From: Shimia sp. CNT1-13L.2
Lineage (GTDB): Bacteria > Pseudomonadota > Alphaproteobacteria > Rhodobacterales > Rhodobacteraceae
Direction: 5' to 3'
Assembly: GCF_024331145.1 (NCBI RefSeq)
Contig: NZ_JANDJO010000001.1
Coordinates: 732,904-796,903 of the forward strand
DNA: 64,000 nt
Positions 21,095 to 29,458 of this stretch are shown piece by piece. Position numbers and translations under genes: made by a program. The notes beneath the pieces were generated by a model. The model was not told the DNA's origin, searched no databases, and was given only the letters and a program-made list of their open reading frames with translations. The stretch's first letter is position 1, and each line of letters opens with the position of its first letter.

Positions 21095-21880
21095 TTACTT
21101 GATCTGGTTGACCGTCGACATCATCTGGTCGGCGGTTTCGATGGCTTTCGAATTCATTTCATAAGCGCGCTGCGCCGAGATCAGGTCGGTGATCTGCTGG
21201 ATGATGTTCACGTTCGAGGCCTCGAGAAACCCTTGCCGAACCATGCCAATACCGGGATCTCCCGGCACCACCTCTGTCGCCTCACCGGACGCCGTGGTCG
21301 CCTCGAGAAGGTTGTCACCGATCGGCTTCATACCTGCCTCGTTCAGGAAGGTCGCCATTGTGATCTGGCCCAACTCCACTGGGGTCGGATCGTTTTCCAC
21401 ATAGGCCATGACAAGACCCTGCTGGTTGATTTCGACCTGCCGGGTGTTTTCCGGGATAACGATGGCCGGCTCGACCTCGAACCCATTCAGCGCCACAAGC
21501 TGACCTTCACTGCTCAACTGAAAGCTGCCTGCACGGGTATAAGCCTGTGAGCCGTCAGGGCGGTTCAAGATAAAGTAACCCCGCCCCTCGATCGCGAGAT
21601 CAAGCGGGTTTTCCGTCTGGATAAGCCCGCCCTGGCTATTGAGGCGGATCACGCCGGCGGCCTGCACACCCAGGCCAATGTCGGTGCCAACCGGCCGCGA
21701 GGTGCCATCCTCGGAGGTCAGCGCGCCTTCGCGTTGCATCGTCTGGTAGATGAGGTCCTGAAAAGCAGCCCGCCCGCTTTTGAAACCCGTGGTGTTGGCG
21801 TTCGCAATGTTGTTCGCGATCACGTCAACGTTTGTCTGCTGCGCCAGCATGCCCGTGGCTGCAATTCCCAGTGTTTTCAT
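21095..21880 (-). CDS. flgG: Distal rod protein FlgG
   Basis: 261 residues, the standard FlgG length. The N-terminal rod/hook motif TNVDVIANNIANANTTGFKSGRAAFQDLIYQ, central IETENPLDLAIEGRGYF-type motif (here IQTENPLDLAIEGRGYF) and C-terminal EASNVNIIQQITDLISAQRAYEMNSKAIETAD are classic. It is exported by the flagellar type III system to build the distal rod. It is the second gene of flgF-flgG-flgA-flgH. Confidence 0.97.
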   Translation of the reverse strand: MKTLGIAATGMLAQQTNVDVIANNIANANTTGFKSGRAAFQDLIYQTMQREGALTSEDGTSRPVGTDIGLGVQAAGVIRLNSQGGLIQTENPLDLAIEGRGYFILNRPDGSQAYTRAGSFQLSSEGQLVALNGFEVEPAIVIPENTRQVEINQQGLVMAYVENDPTPVELGQITMATFLNEAGMKPIGDNLLEATTASGEATEVVPGDPGIGMVRQGFLEASNVNIIQQITDLISAQRAYEMNSKAIETADQMMSTVNQIK

Positions 21881-21903
21881 GTCACTGCTCTCCTGCCTCT
21901 AGT

Positions 21904-22641
21904 TTACACGCGACCCAATCGCTGAATGGCCTGTTTGGTCAGGTCGTCTTCTTCGCCGATCAGGCGGAGCGAATTTTCATAGGCACGCTGGATGTCGATC
22001 ATGCGTGTCATCTCGATCACCGGTTCGACGTTGCTGGACTCAACAAAGCCCTGCGCCACACGTGAATTCTCGGCGGGCTGGGCCGCTTCGACTCCAAGCG
22101 GTGAAATATAGAGTCCCTGCCCAATGGGGTGCATGAGCGCATCGGCCTGAATGTCATAAAGCCCGACCCGCCCCAGAACCGCGCCATCGGGTCCAGAGAT
22201 CGTTCCGTCCGGTGCAATCGTAATGTCCTGCCCGACATCGTTGGGCAGAATGATGGGCGCGCCACCGGCGTCCATCAAAGCGTGCCCGGATGCCGTAGTG
22301 AGCCGTCCGTTTACGTCGACAACCAGCCGGCCATTGCGGCCATAGGCTTGCTCGCCATCCACTTCAAAGCCGAACCAGCCATTGCCGGACACCGCGAGAT
22401 CAAGCGGGTTTCCGGTGGGCATGATCGCACCCTGGGTCGCATCCAGATAGCTGCCGCGATCCTGAACATAGCTGATTGCATCACCACCAACCGTCTCGGC
22501 CTCTGCATCAACGGTTTCGAACACAGGGCGAAAGGCCTTGTAGCCTGCGGTGGAGGCATTCGAGAGGTTATGAGCCGTCGCATCAAGGCTCCGCTCCAAT
22601 GCTGAAGCATAGGACAGTGAAACGTAACTGATGTTGCCCAT
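21904..22641 (-). CDS. flgF: Proximal rod protein FlgF
   Basis: 245 residues from the ATG at 22641 (MGNISYVSLSYASALE). An in-frame upstream ATG at 22698 would add 19 residues not typical of rod proteins. Rod motifs are LDATAHNLSNASTAGYKAF, GNPLDLAVSGNGWF and the C-terminal ESSNVEPVIEMTRMIDIQRAYENS. It is the first gene of the leftward flgF-flgG-flgA-flgH-fliL-like operon, divergent from the TPR gene. Confidence 0.93.
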   Translation of the reverse strand: MGNISYVSLSYASALERSLDATAHNLSNASTAGYKAFRPVFETVDAEAETVGGDAISYVQDRGSYLDATQGAIMPTGNPLDLAVSGNGWFGFEVDGEQAYGRNGRLVVDVNGRLTTASGHALMDAGGAPIILPNDVGQDITIAPDGTISGPDGAVLGRVGLYDIQADALMHPIGQGLYISPLGVEAAQPAENSRVAQGFVESSNVEPVIEMTRMIDIQRAYENSLRLIGEEDDLTKQAIQRLGRV

Positions 22642-22726
22642 TCTTACAGATCCATGCTCAACGAGAGTGCCATCAAGGAAACAAACACTCCAATTCATTT
22701 ATTGCATGAATATCTATCCATTGATA

Positions 22727-22736
22727 CAAGAATAAA
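22727..22736. promoter_or_regulatory. CAAGAATAAA element between flgF and the TPR gene
   Basis: CAAGAATAAA in the 133-bp divergent intergenic region. An inverted repeat ATTCAT-N7-ATGAAT lies nearby at 22693-22711 on the flgF side. Confidence 0.5.
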
Positions 22737-22774
22737 TCAAGCAGTAACTTCTTTCGGCAAGCACAACCCAAAGA

Positions 22775-24589
22775 ATGAAAAAGCTAACCGGCACTCTCCT
22801 TGGCCTCGCCTCGCTCGTGGCCCCTAGCGCTGGCGTTCCCGCCACGGAAAAAGCTGTGGCCGCAGAGAACCCGGTCTCAGCGCCCGAATTGACTGACAGA
22901 CTTCCCAAACGCCAGCGGTTGCGCCACATGGACCTGCAATACTGGCCTTGGAACACGTTCCACGCCGACTTCTCTCAGCAGATCATTACGTTGAGCAGCG
23001 CCCACGGTCCCGAACGACCGGAAATCCTACTGAACCTCGCCGAGATTTATCTGACCCAGATGATGCTCTACGAGGGGCGCTCTGTTCTGGAGGGCATAAA
23101 GACGGCGAACTCGCTGCAGGAGACACGACGCCTTGTCATGCTGCAAGCAATCGATCTCCTCCAAGGCGATCCCCTGGAAGACCCAGACGCGACGCCCCTG
23201 CTCTCAAGATCGCGCCCTGATCGCGCCTTTTGGCTTTCCCTGCATGCAATCGCAGTTGGAGATGGCCCGTTGCTCGACGAGAACCTTGTCGAGGGCTTCA
23301 TTGGCATGGCGCATCTACCCAAGCCGGTTCTGCGCGTCGTTCTCCCCCTCTTCATCGAAGCCGCGGTCGCGCTCGACAAGAAAACACTCGCCAGTGAGGC
23401 CATCCGCTTGATCGATGAGTTGCCGGACCTGTCGACCGCTCCCACAGGATTTTTTCTGCTTGGCCGCGTCGCCGAGCTGAAGGGGAATGAGAAGACAGCG
23501 CTGGACGCCTACTTTGAGGCGTCAAAAGGGTGGGACAGATCAGCCGCCCGTGCGCGGCTGGCACTTGCGGATATGGCATTGCGCGACAAGGGTCGCGGCG
23601 CACTTCTGGCCGCCCGAGACGTGCTCGCGCACGGCGCAGACTCGTGGCGGGGCGATAACTATGAGCTCGAAGCGCTGGAAAAACTGGCCTCGGTCTACAC
23701 AAAACTGGGCGACGCCAAGGGCGCCCTTCAAACCTATGGCAAGATCAACGTTCGGTTTCCGGTATCGAATGCCAGCGAGGAAGCCCGCGCCAACGGAACC
23801 GAACTTCTGGGCAAGGTCTACCAGCAGGGTGCAGATGGTGAAATTCCCCTAGCAGTCTGGGTCGACGTCCACCTCAAGATCCTGCCGCTTTACAAGGAAT
23901 ACCCGGCCTTTCCCGAATACGTGGAAATTCTTGCCGACAAGGCACTCTCGCTTGGAGGCTCGAGCCTCGCGCGCTCCGAATATCAGCGCGCACTGCTGTT
24001 GCTCGAGCAAAACTTTGACTACTTCAACATTCCAGTCCCGGAAGATCAGAAGCACCGCCTTCTTCTAAAGCTGGCAAGGTCACAAAACATGATGGGCGAC
24101 TTGGCAGAAGCCCGTGACACGCTGGACCGGATCGACGTCAAGGAAAGTGGCAGCTTTCGCGAAGACGTATTTGCTCTCAAGGCCGAAATCCTCGCCGAGA
24201 TGGGGGATCGAGACAGGTTCATGAGAACCTATGTTGCCAATCCAGACGCCGAACAGCTTCGCAACATGGCGCGCGCGTTTCTAGATCTCGAAGATTGGGG
24301 GGGAGCCATCAAGTTCTACGAGCGCTTGAAGTCAGAGTTTCCGGATCAGTTCATGGCTGAAGATGCCTCCTATCTGCTGATCGCAGCCAAGAGGCAAGGA
24401 AACCTGAAAATCGAAGAACAAATCGTTGCCGACTTCCCTGGCCTTACGGCGTCAAGGGAATGGATAGACCTTGCCAAAGGTTTACAAGAAGTACCCGCCG
24501 ACTTGCTTCCACTGCGCAAGGATTCAGCGCAAAGCCGCCTGAACAGCCTGGATAGGACTTTGGAAAAAATAGAAAAATCAGGACTCTAG
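22775..24589 (+). CDS. Secreted TPR-type protein of the flagellar cluster, unknown role
   Basis: 604 residues. A signal peptide (MKKLTGTLLGLASLVAPSAGVPA) is followed by a mostly helical protein with many tetratricopeptide-like pairs, for example PEILLNLAEIYLTQMMLYEGRSVL (about 85-108), RARLALADMALRDKGRGALLAARDVL, LEKLASVYTKLGDAKGALQTYGKI and WGGAIKFYERLKSEFPDQF. No enzyme motif is visible. Its place between flgF and flgE, with a shared promoter region, suggests a periplasmic motility factor such as a stator or ring scaffold, which is inference only. I do not recognise a named family. Confidence 0.75.
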   Translation: MKKLTGTLLGLASLVAPSAGVPATEKAVAAENPVSAPELTDRLPKRQRLRHMDLQYWPWNTFHADFSQQIITLSSAHGPERPEILLNLAEIYLTQMMLYEGRSVLEGIKTANSLQETRRLVMLQAIDLLQGDPLEDPDATPLLSRSRPDRAFWLSLHAIAVGDGPLLDENLVEGFIGMAHLPKPVLRVVLPLFIEAAVALDKKTLASEAIRLIDELPDLSTAPTGFFLLGRVAELKGNEKTALDAYFEASKGWDRSAARARLALADMALRDKGRGALLAARDVLAHGADSWRGDNYELEALEKLASVYTKLGDAKGALQTYGKINVRFPVSNASEEARANGTELLGKVYQQGADGEIPLAVWVDVHLKILPLYKEYPAFPEYVEILADKALSLGGSSLARSEYQRALLLLEQNFDYFNIPVPEDQKHRLLLKLARSQNMMGDLAEARDTLDRIDVKESGSFREDVFALKAEILAEMGDRDRFMRTYVANPDAEQLRNMARAFLDLEDWGGAIKFYERLKSEFPDQFMAEDASYLLIAAKRQGNLKIEEQIVADFPGLTASREWIDLAKGLQEVPADLLPLRKDSAQSRLNSLDRTLEKIEKSGL

Positions 24590-24718
24590 TTAAACGTGCA
24601 TGAAAAGGAAAATGCTCTTTTAATTGTTGCAATTCTTCAATTCTTTAACTCTCCTTAAATTTCAAAGTAATACTTTGATAAAATAAGAATTGCGACAAGA
24701 ACAAAGAGGCAGATCGGC

Positions 24719-26017
24719 ATGAGCATTTCCAGCGCGCTTCAAACTGGCGTAAGCGGCCTTCAAGCCAACTCCCGGGCAGTCGGCGGCATTTCCGAAAACA
24801 TCGCGAACGCAAATACCATCGGCTATCGCCGCGGTTTCTCGCAAATGGTAACCACCACCGCATCGGGCGGAAGCGGGACCGGTGTTCTATCCGTCGCCTC
24901 GGTGCAGCGGCTCGACATCAACAGCTCGGGCGGCCTGATCTCGACAAACTCGCCAACAGACATGGCCATTGGCGGCAACGGGTTCTTTTCGGTTTCGCTC
25001 CGTCCCAATGAAACCATTCAAACCAACTATCTCCTGACGCGGGCCGGCTCGTTCCTGCCCGACGCCGATGGCAATCTGGTAAATGCCGCCGGCTACTACC
25101 TGGCAGGCTACCCTTACGACCTCAGCGGTTCGATCGGCCAGGTTGACCGCAGTTCTTTTGCGCAGATGGAAACCGTAAACGTTGGCAACATCAGCCTGTC
25201 TGCAGCCGCCACGACCAGCATTTCGGCAAGGGGAAACCTACCCTCGAATGTGTCGGGCGACCCGACAGCCGATCCGGTCATCAGCCAAACTGAATACTAC
25301 ACGACGCTTGGGGCGTCGGAATACATCAACTTCAGCTGGCAATCGACGGCGAACCCAAATGAATGGGTCTTGACCCTGGAAGACACCAACAACGCGCCAC
25401 TTGGTAGCGTCACAGTTCAATTCCACGATTCCGGAGACACGGGCGGCACGCCAGCCAGCTACTCAAATATTACAAATCTTGCCACGGCACCCAGCTCCTT
25501 TGCATTTGACGCGACGACCGGGGTTGCCACACTAACTTTGAACAATGGCACCGACCCTCAAGTCCTTGAGCTGGACCTCGGCGCACCCGGCACCTACAAC
25601 GGCATCACGCAGTTTGCAGGCGACTCCGGCATGACATTTGATCGTAACGGCTCAAGCGTCGGGGGGCTGATCCGCTATGAGATCGACGAAGCTGGTACAC
25701 TGTTTGGCGTTTTTGACAACGGACAGCGCCGCCCCCTCTACGAGATTCCGGTGGCAGTTGTCGCCAACCCGCACGGAATGATCGAGATGAAGGGCAATGC
25801 CTACGGTCTCTCCGGCGAAAGCGGGGCCTTCCTGGCGAGCCAAGCGAACTCAGGCTCGGTTGGTGCCATTAACGCCGGTGCATTGGAGGCGGCAAACGTC
25901 GACATCTCCAAGGAAATGACAGATCTAATCGAGGCACAACGCGCCTATTCTACCAACGCAAAGGTGGTTACCACCGTGGATGAAATGATGGAAGAAACGA
26001 CCCGTCTGAAACGATAA
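24719..26017 (+). CDS. flgE: Flagellar hook protein FlgE
   Basis: 432 residues. N-terminal LQTGVSGLQANSRAVGGISENIANANTIGYRR and SPTDMAIGGNGFFSVS, and C-terminal LEAANVDISKEMTDLIEAQRAYSTNAKVVTTVDEM, define a hook protein. The Thr/Ser/Asn-rich centre is the exposed domain. GAGG lies 12 nt before the ATG. The 129-nt upstream region is AT-rich with a TTAA-N6-TTAA near-match (24645-24658) and an ATAAGAATTG sequence. It heads flgE-flgK-flgL. Confidence 0.96.
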   Translation: MSISSALQTGVSGLQANSRAVGGISENIANANTIGYRRGFSQMVTTTASGGSGTGVLSVASVQRLDINSSGGLISTNSPTDMAIGGNGFFSVSLRPNETIQTNYLLTRAGSFLPDADGNLVNAAGYYLAGYPYDLSGSIGQVDRSSFAQMETVNVGNISLSAAATTSISARGNLPSNVSGDPTADPVISQTEYYTTLGASEYINFSWQSTANPNEWVLTLEDTNNAPLGSVTVQFHDSGDTGGTPASYSNITNLATAPSSFAFDATTGVATLTLNNGTDPQVLELDLGAPGTYNGITQFAGDSGMTFDRNGSSVGGLIRYEIDEAGTLFGVFDNGQRRPLYEIPVAVVANPHGMIEMKGNAYGLSGESGAFLASQANSGSVGAINAGALEAANVDISKEMTDLIEAQRAYSTNAKVVTTVDEMMEETTRLKR

Positions 26018-26044
26018 TTGATCTGACAATAAGTAAGGCATGAG

Positions 26045-27466
26045 ATGACGAGTCTCACTACCGCCCTCTATTCTGCAAAGAACGGACTGTCGACCACCCA
26101 GTCGCTTTCGGCAATCACTGCAGACAACGTCGCCAACGCGACAACGCCGGGTTATGCTCGGCGTACAGCCGTTCTGGTTTCAGGTGGGCCAGATCAAGGC
26201 GGAGCCATTCTCAAGGAAATCCGCAGGGAAGTAGATAGCTCACTCGTGCGCATGTCGCGCCTTGAAAACTCCAAGATGGCGCATCAGGAAGCCATTCACG
26301 AGGGATTGCGAGGATATACCATCTATTTGGGGCAACCCGGAGACGGGATTTCTCCGGCTGAGAAGTTTTCTGCCTTTCAAAACGCCATGACGACGCTTGC
26401 GAATTCGCCAGCATCGAACGGTGCCCAATCCGGAGCCGTCCTTGCCGCCGAAGATCTGGCAGCTTCAATAAGGGGGGCAAGCAACACGCTTGCCAACACC
26501 AAATCCGAAGTTCACATGGAAATCCGCTACGAGGTCGCGGATCTGAACCAGGCGCTATACGACCTTGCTTCTCTCAATCAAACCCGCCGGGACTTTTCCA
26601 GTGGATCACTGGAAGCGGCACAGTTTGAAGACAAGATCGAAGGGCTGCTGGACCAGATTTCGGGCATCATCGATATCCGCACCACCCGCTCGAACGACGG
26701 CACCCTCAGCGTGTATACCTCTGCCGGAACCGCGCTTCTGGAAGGCAAGCGCGTCAACGATGTCACCTACAACCAGGGCACCGGTACGCTGCTGGCCGGA
26801 GAGCAGGACATTACGCCCAACCGCGACGGTGTCCGGGGACTGCGCGAAGGAAGCCTTGCCGGCCTTGTAGCCCTCAACCAAGAGATACTGCCACAGTTCC
26901 AACTCCAACTGGACGAATACGCGCGCAGCTTGATCGAGGCGTTTGAAGATGCCGACGCCTCCCTGACTGCCGGTCAGGCAGGTCTCTTTACCGACAATGG
27001 TTCAGCCTATGATCCTGCGAACCTGTCAGGGTTGGCCGGCAGGCTGCATGTCAATGACGCCGTAGAAGTTGGCGTTGGTAGCGAAGTCTGGCGCTTACGT
27101 GACGGGATTGGCGCCGCACAGCAAGGCGATGCTTCGAATGCAACCCAGATTCAGGCATTCCTCGACGCGATGAGGCAGGCGGCCAACGCAGACCCGGGAA
27201 CAGGATTGCCATCGTCAATCACGCTTGCCGACTTTGGTGCCGAAATGGTCACCGCCCAGTCAAATGCCCGCGCCAGGGCCGAAAGCCAATACAACGCGGC
27301 AAGTTCTGCGGCGGCTGTCGTTCAATCGGCCCGTCAAAACGCAGAAGGCGTAAACATCGATGAAGAGATGCAAAAGCTGATGCTCATCGAACAAAGCTTT
27401 GCAGCGAATTCCCGCATGCTTCAGGCCATATCTGAAATGATGGATACGCTCATCGCTGCAGTGTAA
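26045..27466 (+). CDS. flgK: Hook-filament junction protein FlgK (HAP1)
   Basis: 473 residues. The N-terminal helix SLTTALYSAKNGLSTTQSLSAITADNVANATTPGYARR and the C-terminal EGVNIDEEMQKLMLIEQSFAANSRMLQAISEMMDTLI are diagnostic of HAP1. The middle is shorter than in enterobacteria (about 550), which is usual in this group. It is 27 nt after flgE and 11 nt before flgL. Confidence 0.94.
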   Translation: MTSLTTALYSAKNGLSTTQSLSAITADNVANATTPGYARRTAVLVSGGPDQGGAILKEIRREVDSSLVRMSRLENSKMAHQEAIHEGLRGYTIYLGQPGDGISPAEKFSAFQNAMTTLANSPASNGAQSGAVLAAEDLAASIRGASNTLANTKSEVHMEIRYEVADLNQALYDLASLNQTRRDFSSGSLEAAQFEDKIEGLLDQISGIIDIRTTRSNDGTLSVYTSAGTALLEGKRVNDVTYNQGTGTLLAGEQDITPNRDGVRGLREGSLAGLVALNQEILPQFQLQLDEYARSLIEAFEDADASLTAGQAGLFTDNGSAYDPANLSGLAGRLHVNDAVEVGVGSEVWRLRDGIGAAQQGDASNATQIQAFLDAMRQAANADPGTGLPSSITLADFGAEMVTAQSNARARAESQYNAASSAAAVVQSARQNAEGVNIDEEMQKLMLIEQSFAANSRMLQAISEMMDTLIAAV

Positions 27467-27477
27467 GGAACGGTACC

Positions 27478-28560
27478 ATGCCCTGGTCAGTGGGTCGCCT
27501 CTCAACTTTACAGTTCAACCTGACAAACAGGTATCATGTCTCTCGCACATCTATGGATTTGCAGCGGGCTGGAGAGGAAGTGTCTACGGGTCGGCGCGCC
27601 GACGTCTTTGCCGATCTGGGCCCTCGAGCAGCAGGCACTATCAAGCTGCGCGCAAGGGAAGAAGAAACTCAAAACTACCTCAAATCGAACGAGTTGCTTG
27701 GCAACAAGCTGTCAGCCATGCTGACCTCGGTCGACGCAGTTCGCGACCAGGTTCAGGGCGTTTTGGAAATGGCCCTGGCCAATGCTTCGAGCCCCGCCAA
27801 CGGCGGCCACACTCTTCAATTGCAGGCACGCGCGGCAATGGAGAGCGTCGTTGCAACGCTCAATATCAAATACAACGGCGAACACCTGTTTGCCGGCACT
27901 CAAAGTGACAACGCACCACTGATGCGTTGGGAACAAACCAACCCTGACACGGGGCTTTCACCCGAAGGTGTTGCAACGGGCATCGTGGCGCCAGGGATCA
28001 CGGACCTAGCCACAGCACAGGCAATGGCGGCCGAGTTTGACACTGTTTTTGCCTCTGCTGATGCCAGCAATCCGGACCGCAACTTTGAACAGACATTCTA
28101 CGTCGGGTCTCCGCAGCTTGATGGTTCCAATCAACCCTATGACCGTGTCGTGGCACGGCTGAGCGCAGGTCAGGAACTGAGCTACGGTGCGCAAGCCAAC
28201 GACGACGGCCTGCGTGACATTTTACAAGGGCTTTCGATGCTGATCGCCGTCGACGCCAGCACCATCAATGACGATGCGGCATATAAGGATTGGATGGGCA
28301 ACGTCATCGACTCGCTGTCAAAGGGGCAGGAAGGCGCTTTGGCAATCTCTTCGCAGATCGGCTTTAATCAACAGGTCGTCGAAACAGCAAAGACCCGCCT
28401 GACCGACCTTTCCCTTGTCCAGCAAACCCAGATTTCAGCGTATGAGACAGTGGATCCCTACGAAGCTGTCACCCGGATGACAAATCTGGAAACGCAACTG
28501 CAAGCAAGTTACGAAGTTGCCGCGAGGCTCTCTTCACTATCCATACTTAACAGGATCTGA
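27478..28560 (+). CDS. flgL: Hook-filament junction protein FlgL (HAP3)
   Basis: 360 residues with flagellin-like ends: N-terminal STLQFNLTNRYHVSRTSMDLQRAGEEVSTGRR and C-terminal MTNLETQLQASYEVAARLSSLSILNRI, plus YNGEHLFAGTQSD. AAGGAA precedes the ATG. It connects FlgK to the filament. It is the last gene of the flgE operon, convergent with the regulator gene. Confidence 0.92.
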   Translation: MPWSVGRLSTLQFNLTNRYHVSRTSMDLQRAGEEVSTGRRADVFADLGPRAAGTIKLRAREEETQNYLKSNELLGNKLSAMLTSVDAVRDQVQGVLEMALANASSPANGGHTLQLQARAAMESVVATLNIKYNGEHLFAGTQSDNAPLMRWEQTNPDTGLSPEGVATGIVAPGITDLATAQAMAAEFDTVFASADASNPDRNFEQTFYVGSPQLDGSNQPYDRVVARLSAGQELSYGAQANDDGLRDILQGLSMLIAVDASTINDDAAYKDWMGNVIDSLSKGQEGALAISSQIGFNQQVVETAKTRLTDLSLVQQTQISAYETVDPYEAVTRMTNLETQLQASYEVAARLSSLSILNRI

Positions 28561-28578
28561 CCTGATATAGCGCGGACG

Positions 28579-29292
28579 TCAGGACGCCCGGTGCATCATG
28601 TCCATGTGGTCCGGCGGCGACAGCTTGTAGCCGCGGCCATGCACCGTTTCGATATACTGACATCCACTCTCTGCTGCCGCCGCGATCTTTTTGCGCAGCT
28701 TGCAGATATACACGTCAATCACCTTGTCAAACGGCTGATCCGCGCTCATGCCGTACACCGCATCATAGATCGCACTCTTTGAAGTAACGCGATGCGAATT
28801 CAGCACGAGATGGCGAAAGATCGAATGCTCTCTTTTGGAAAGCTTGATGCGGCTGCCCGACACAATCGGGTCCCGGCCGTCAAAATAGGCTGTCATTTCG
28901 CCCAAGACCACGCTGTCAGCCGCATGACCATGAAACCGGCGAATGATCGAGTTGATGCGGGAAAGAACTTCACCGCCCTTGATTGGGCTGACAATCACAT
29001 CATCAGCGCCGTTATCGAGGAGGGCCGAAGTATCACGGAAGTTCCGGAAGTCACGTAGAACAATAACAGGATTTGAGCACCCCGCCTTGCGAAGTGCGCG
29101 AATGTTCTCATGGACATCCTCGGATTCGCCGATCAGGATTGGACGGCTATCCAAACCGGGCTGGCGCAGCGCCGACAAACCTGCCTGAAAGAAATCCCGC
29201 CCAACAAAGTGGGATTCAATGCCCACATGGCTCAATTGATTGGCCAAGGCCTCGTGGCGTTCCTCTCGCGGTTCAAACACAAAGACGCGCAT
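28579..29292 (-). CDS. OmpR/CtrA-like flagellar regulator with degenerate receiver (FtcR/Rem-like)
   Basis: 237 residues from ATG 29292, which has a GGAGAAG site; ATG 29307 adds five residues. The N-terminal receiver fold lacks a phosphoacceptor Asp: where CtrA has LLD the sequence reads LIGES. The C-terminal winged helix is strikingly CtrA-like (VSGSRIKLSKREHSIFRHL, DVYICKLRKKI, IETVHGRGYKLSPPD). Atypical receivers plus a winged helix fit FtcR/Rem, the flagellar regulators of Brucella and Sinorhizobium. Placed between flgL and the divergent flgI, it probably acts without phosphorylation. The exact orthology is uncertain. Confidence 0.8.
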   Translation of the reverse strand: MRVFVFEPREERHEALANQLSHVGIESHFVGRDFFQAGLSALRQPGLDSRPILIGESEDVHENIRALRKAGCSNPVIVLRDFRNFRDTSALLDNGADDVIVSPIKGGEVLSRINSIIRRFHGHAADSVVLGEMTAYFDGRDPIVSGSRIKLSKREHSIFRHLVLNSHRVTSKSAIYDAVYGMSADQPFDKVIDVYICKLRKKIAAAAESGCQYIETVHGRGYKLSPPDHMDMMHRAS

Positions 29293-29370
29293 GAACTTCT
29301 CCGGCAATTCTTCGTTTCGCTACACTGCTCATGGGCACCAAGTATAAATAGCAAGAAAAACAATTCAACA

Positions 29371-29381
29371 TATTATTCTTG
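29371..29381. promoter_or_regulatory. CAAGAATAATA element (reverse orientation) between the regulator and flgI
   Basis: TATTATTCTTG on the plus strand, in the 166-bp divergent region. Confidence 0.5.
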
Positions 29382-29401
29382 TAAATTCATGGATAGATGA
29401 A

Positions 29402-29427
29402 TTAATACTTACTTAATGGAAATTTAA
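29402..29427. promoter_or_regulatory. Double CtrA-type box upstream of flgI
   Basis: Three TTAA half-sites in 11-bp phase: TTAA (29402-29405), N7, TTAA (29413-29416), N7, TTAA (29424-29427). They form two overlapping full sites that share the middle half. The array ends 32 nt before the flgI start and also faces the regulator promoter. Confidence 0.7.
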
Positions 29428-29458
29428 TCATGACTCGAGACGAAGGAAAGGTGGAGAT

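Noticed and set aside
24645..24658. TTAA-N6-TTAA before flgE as a CtrA box
   Set aside because: The spacer is 6 rather than 7 nt, which would put the half-sites out of phase.
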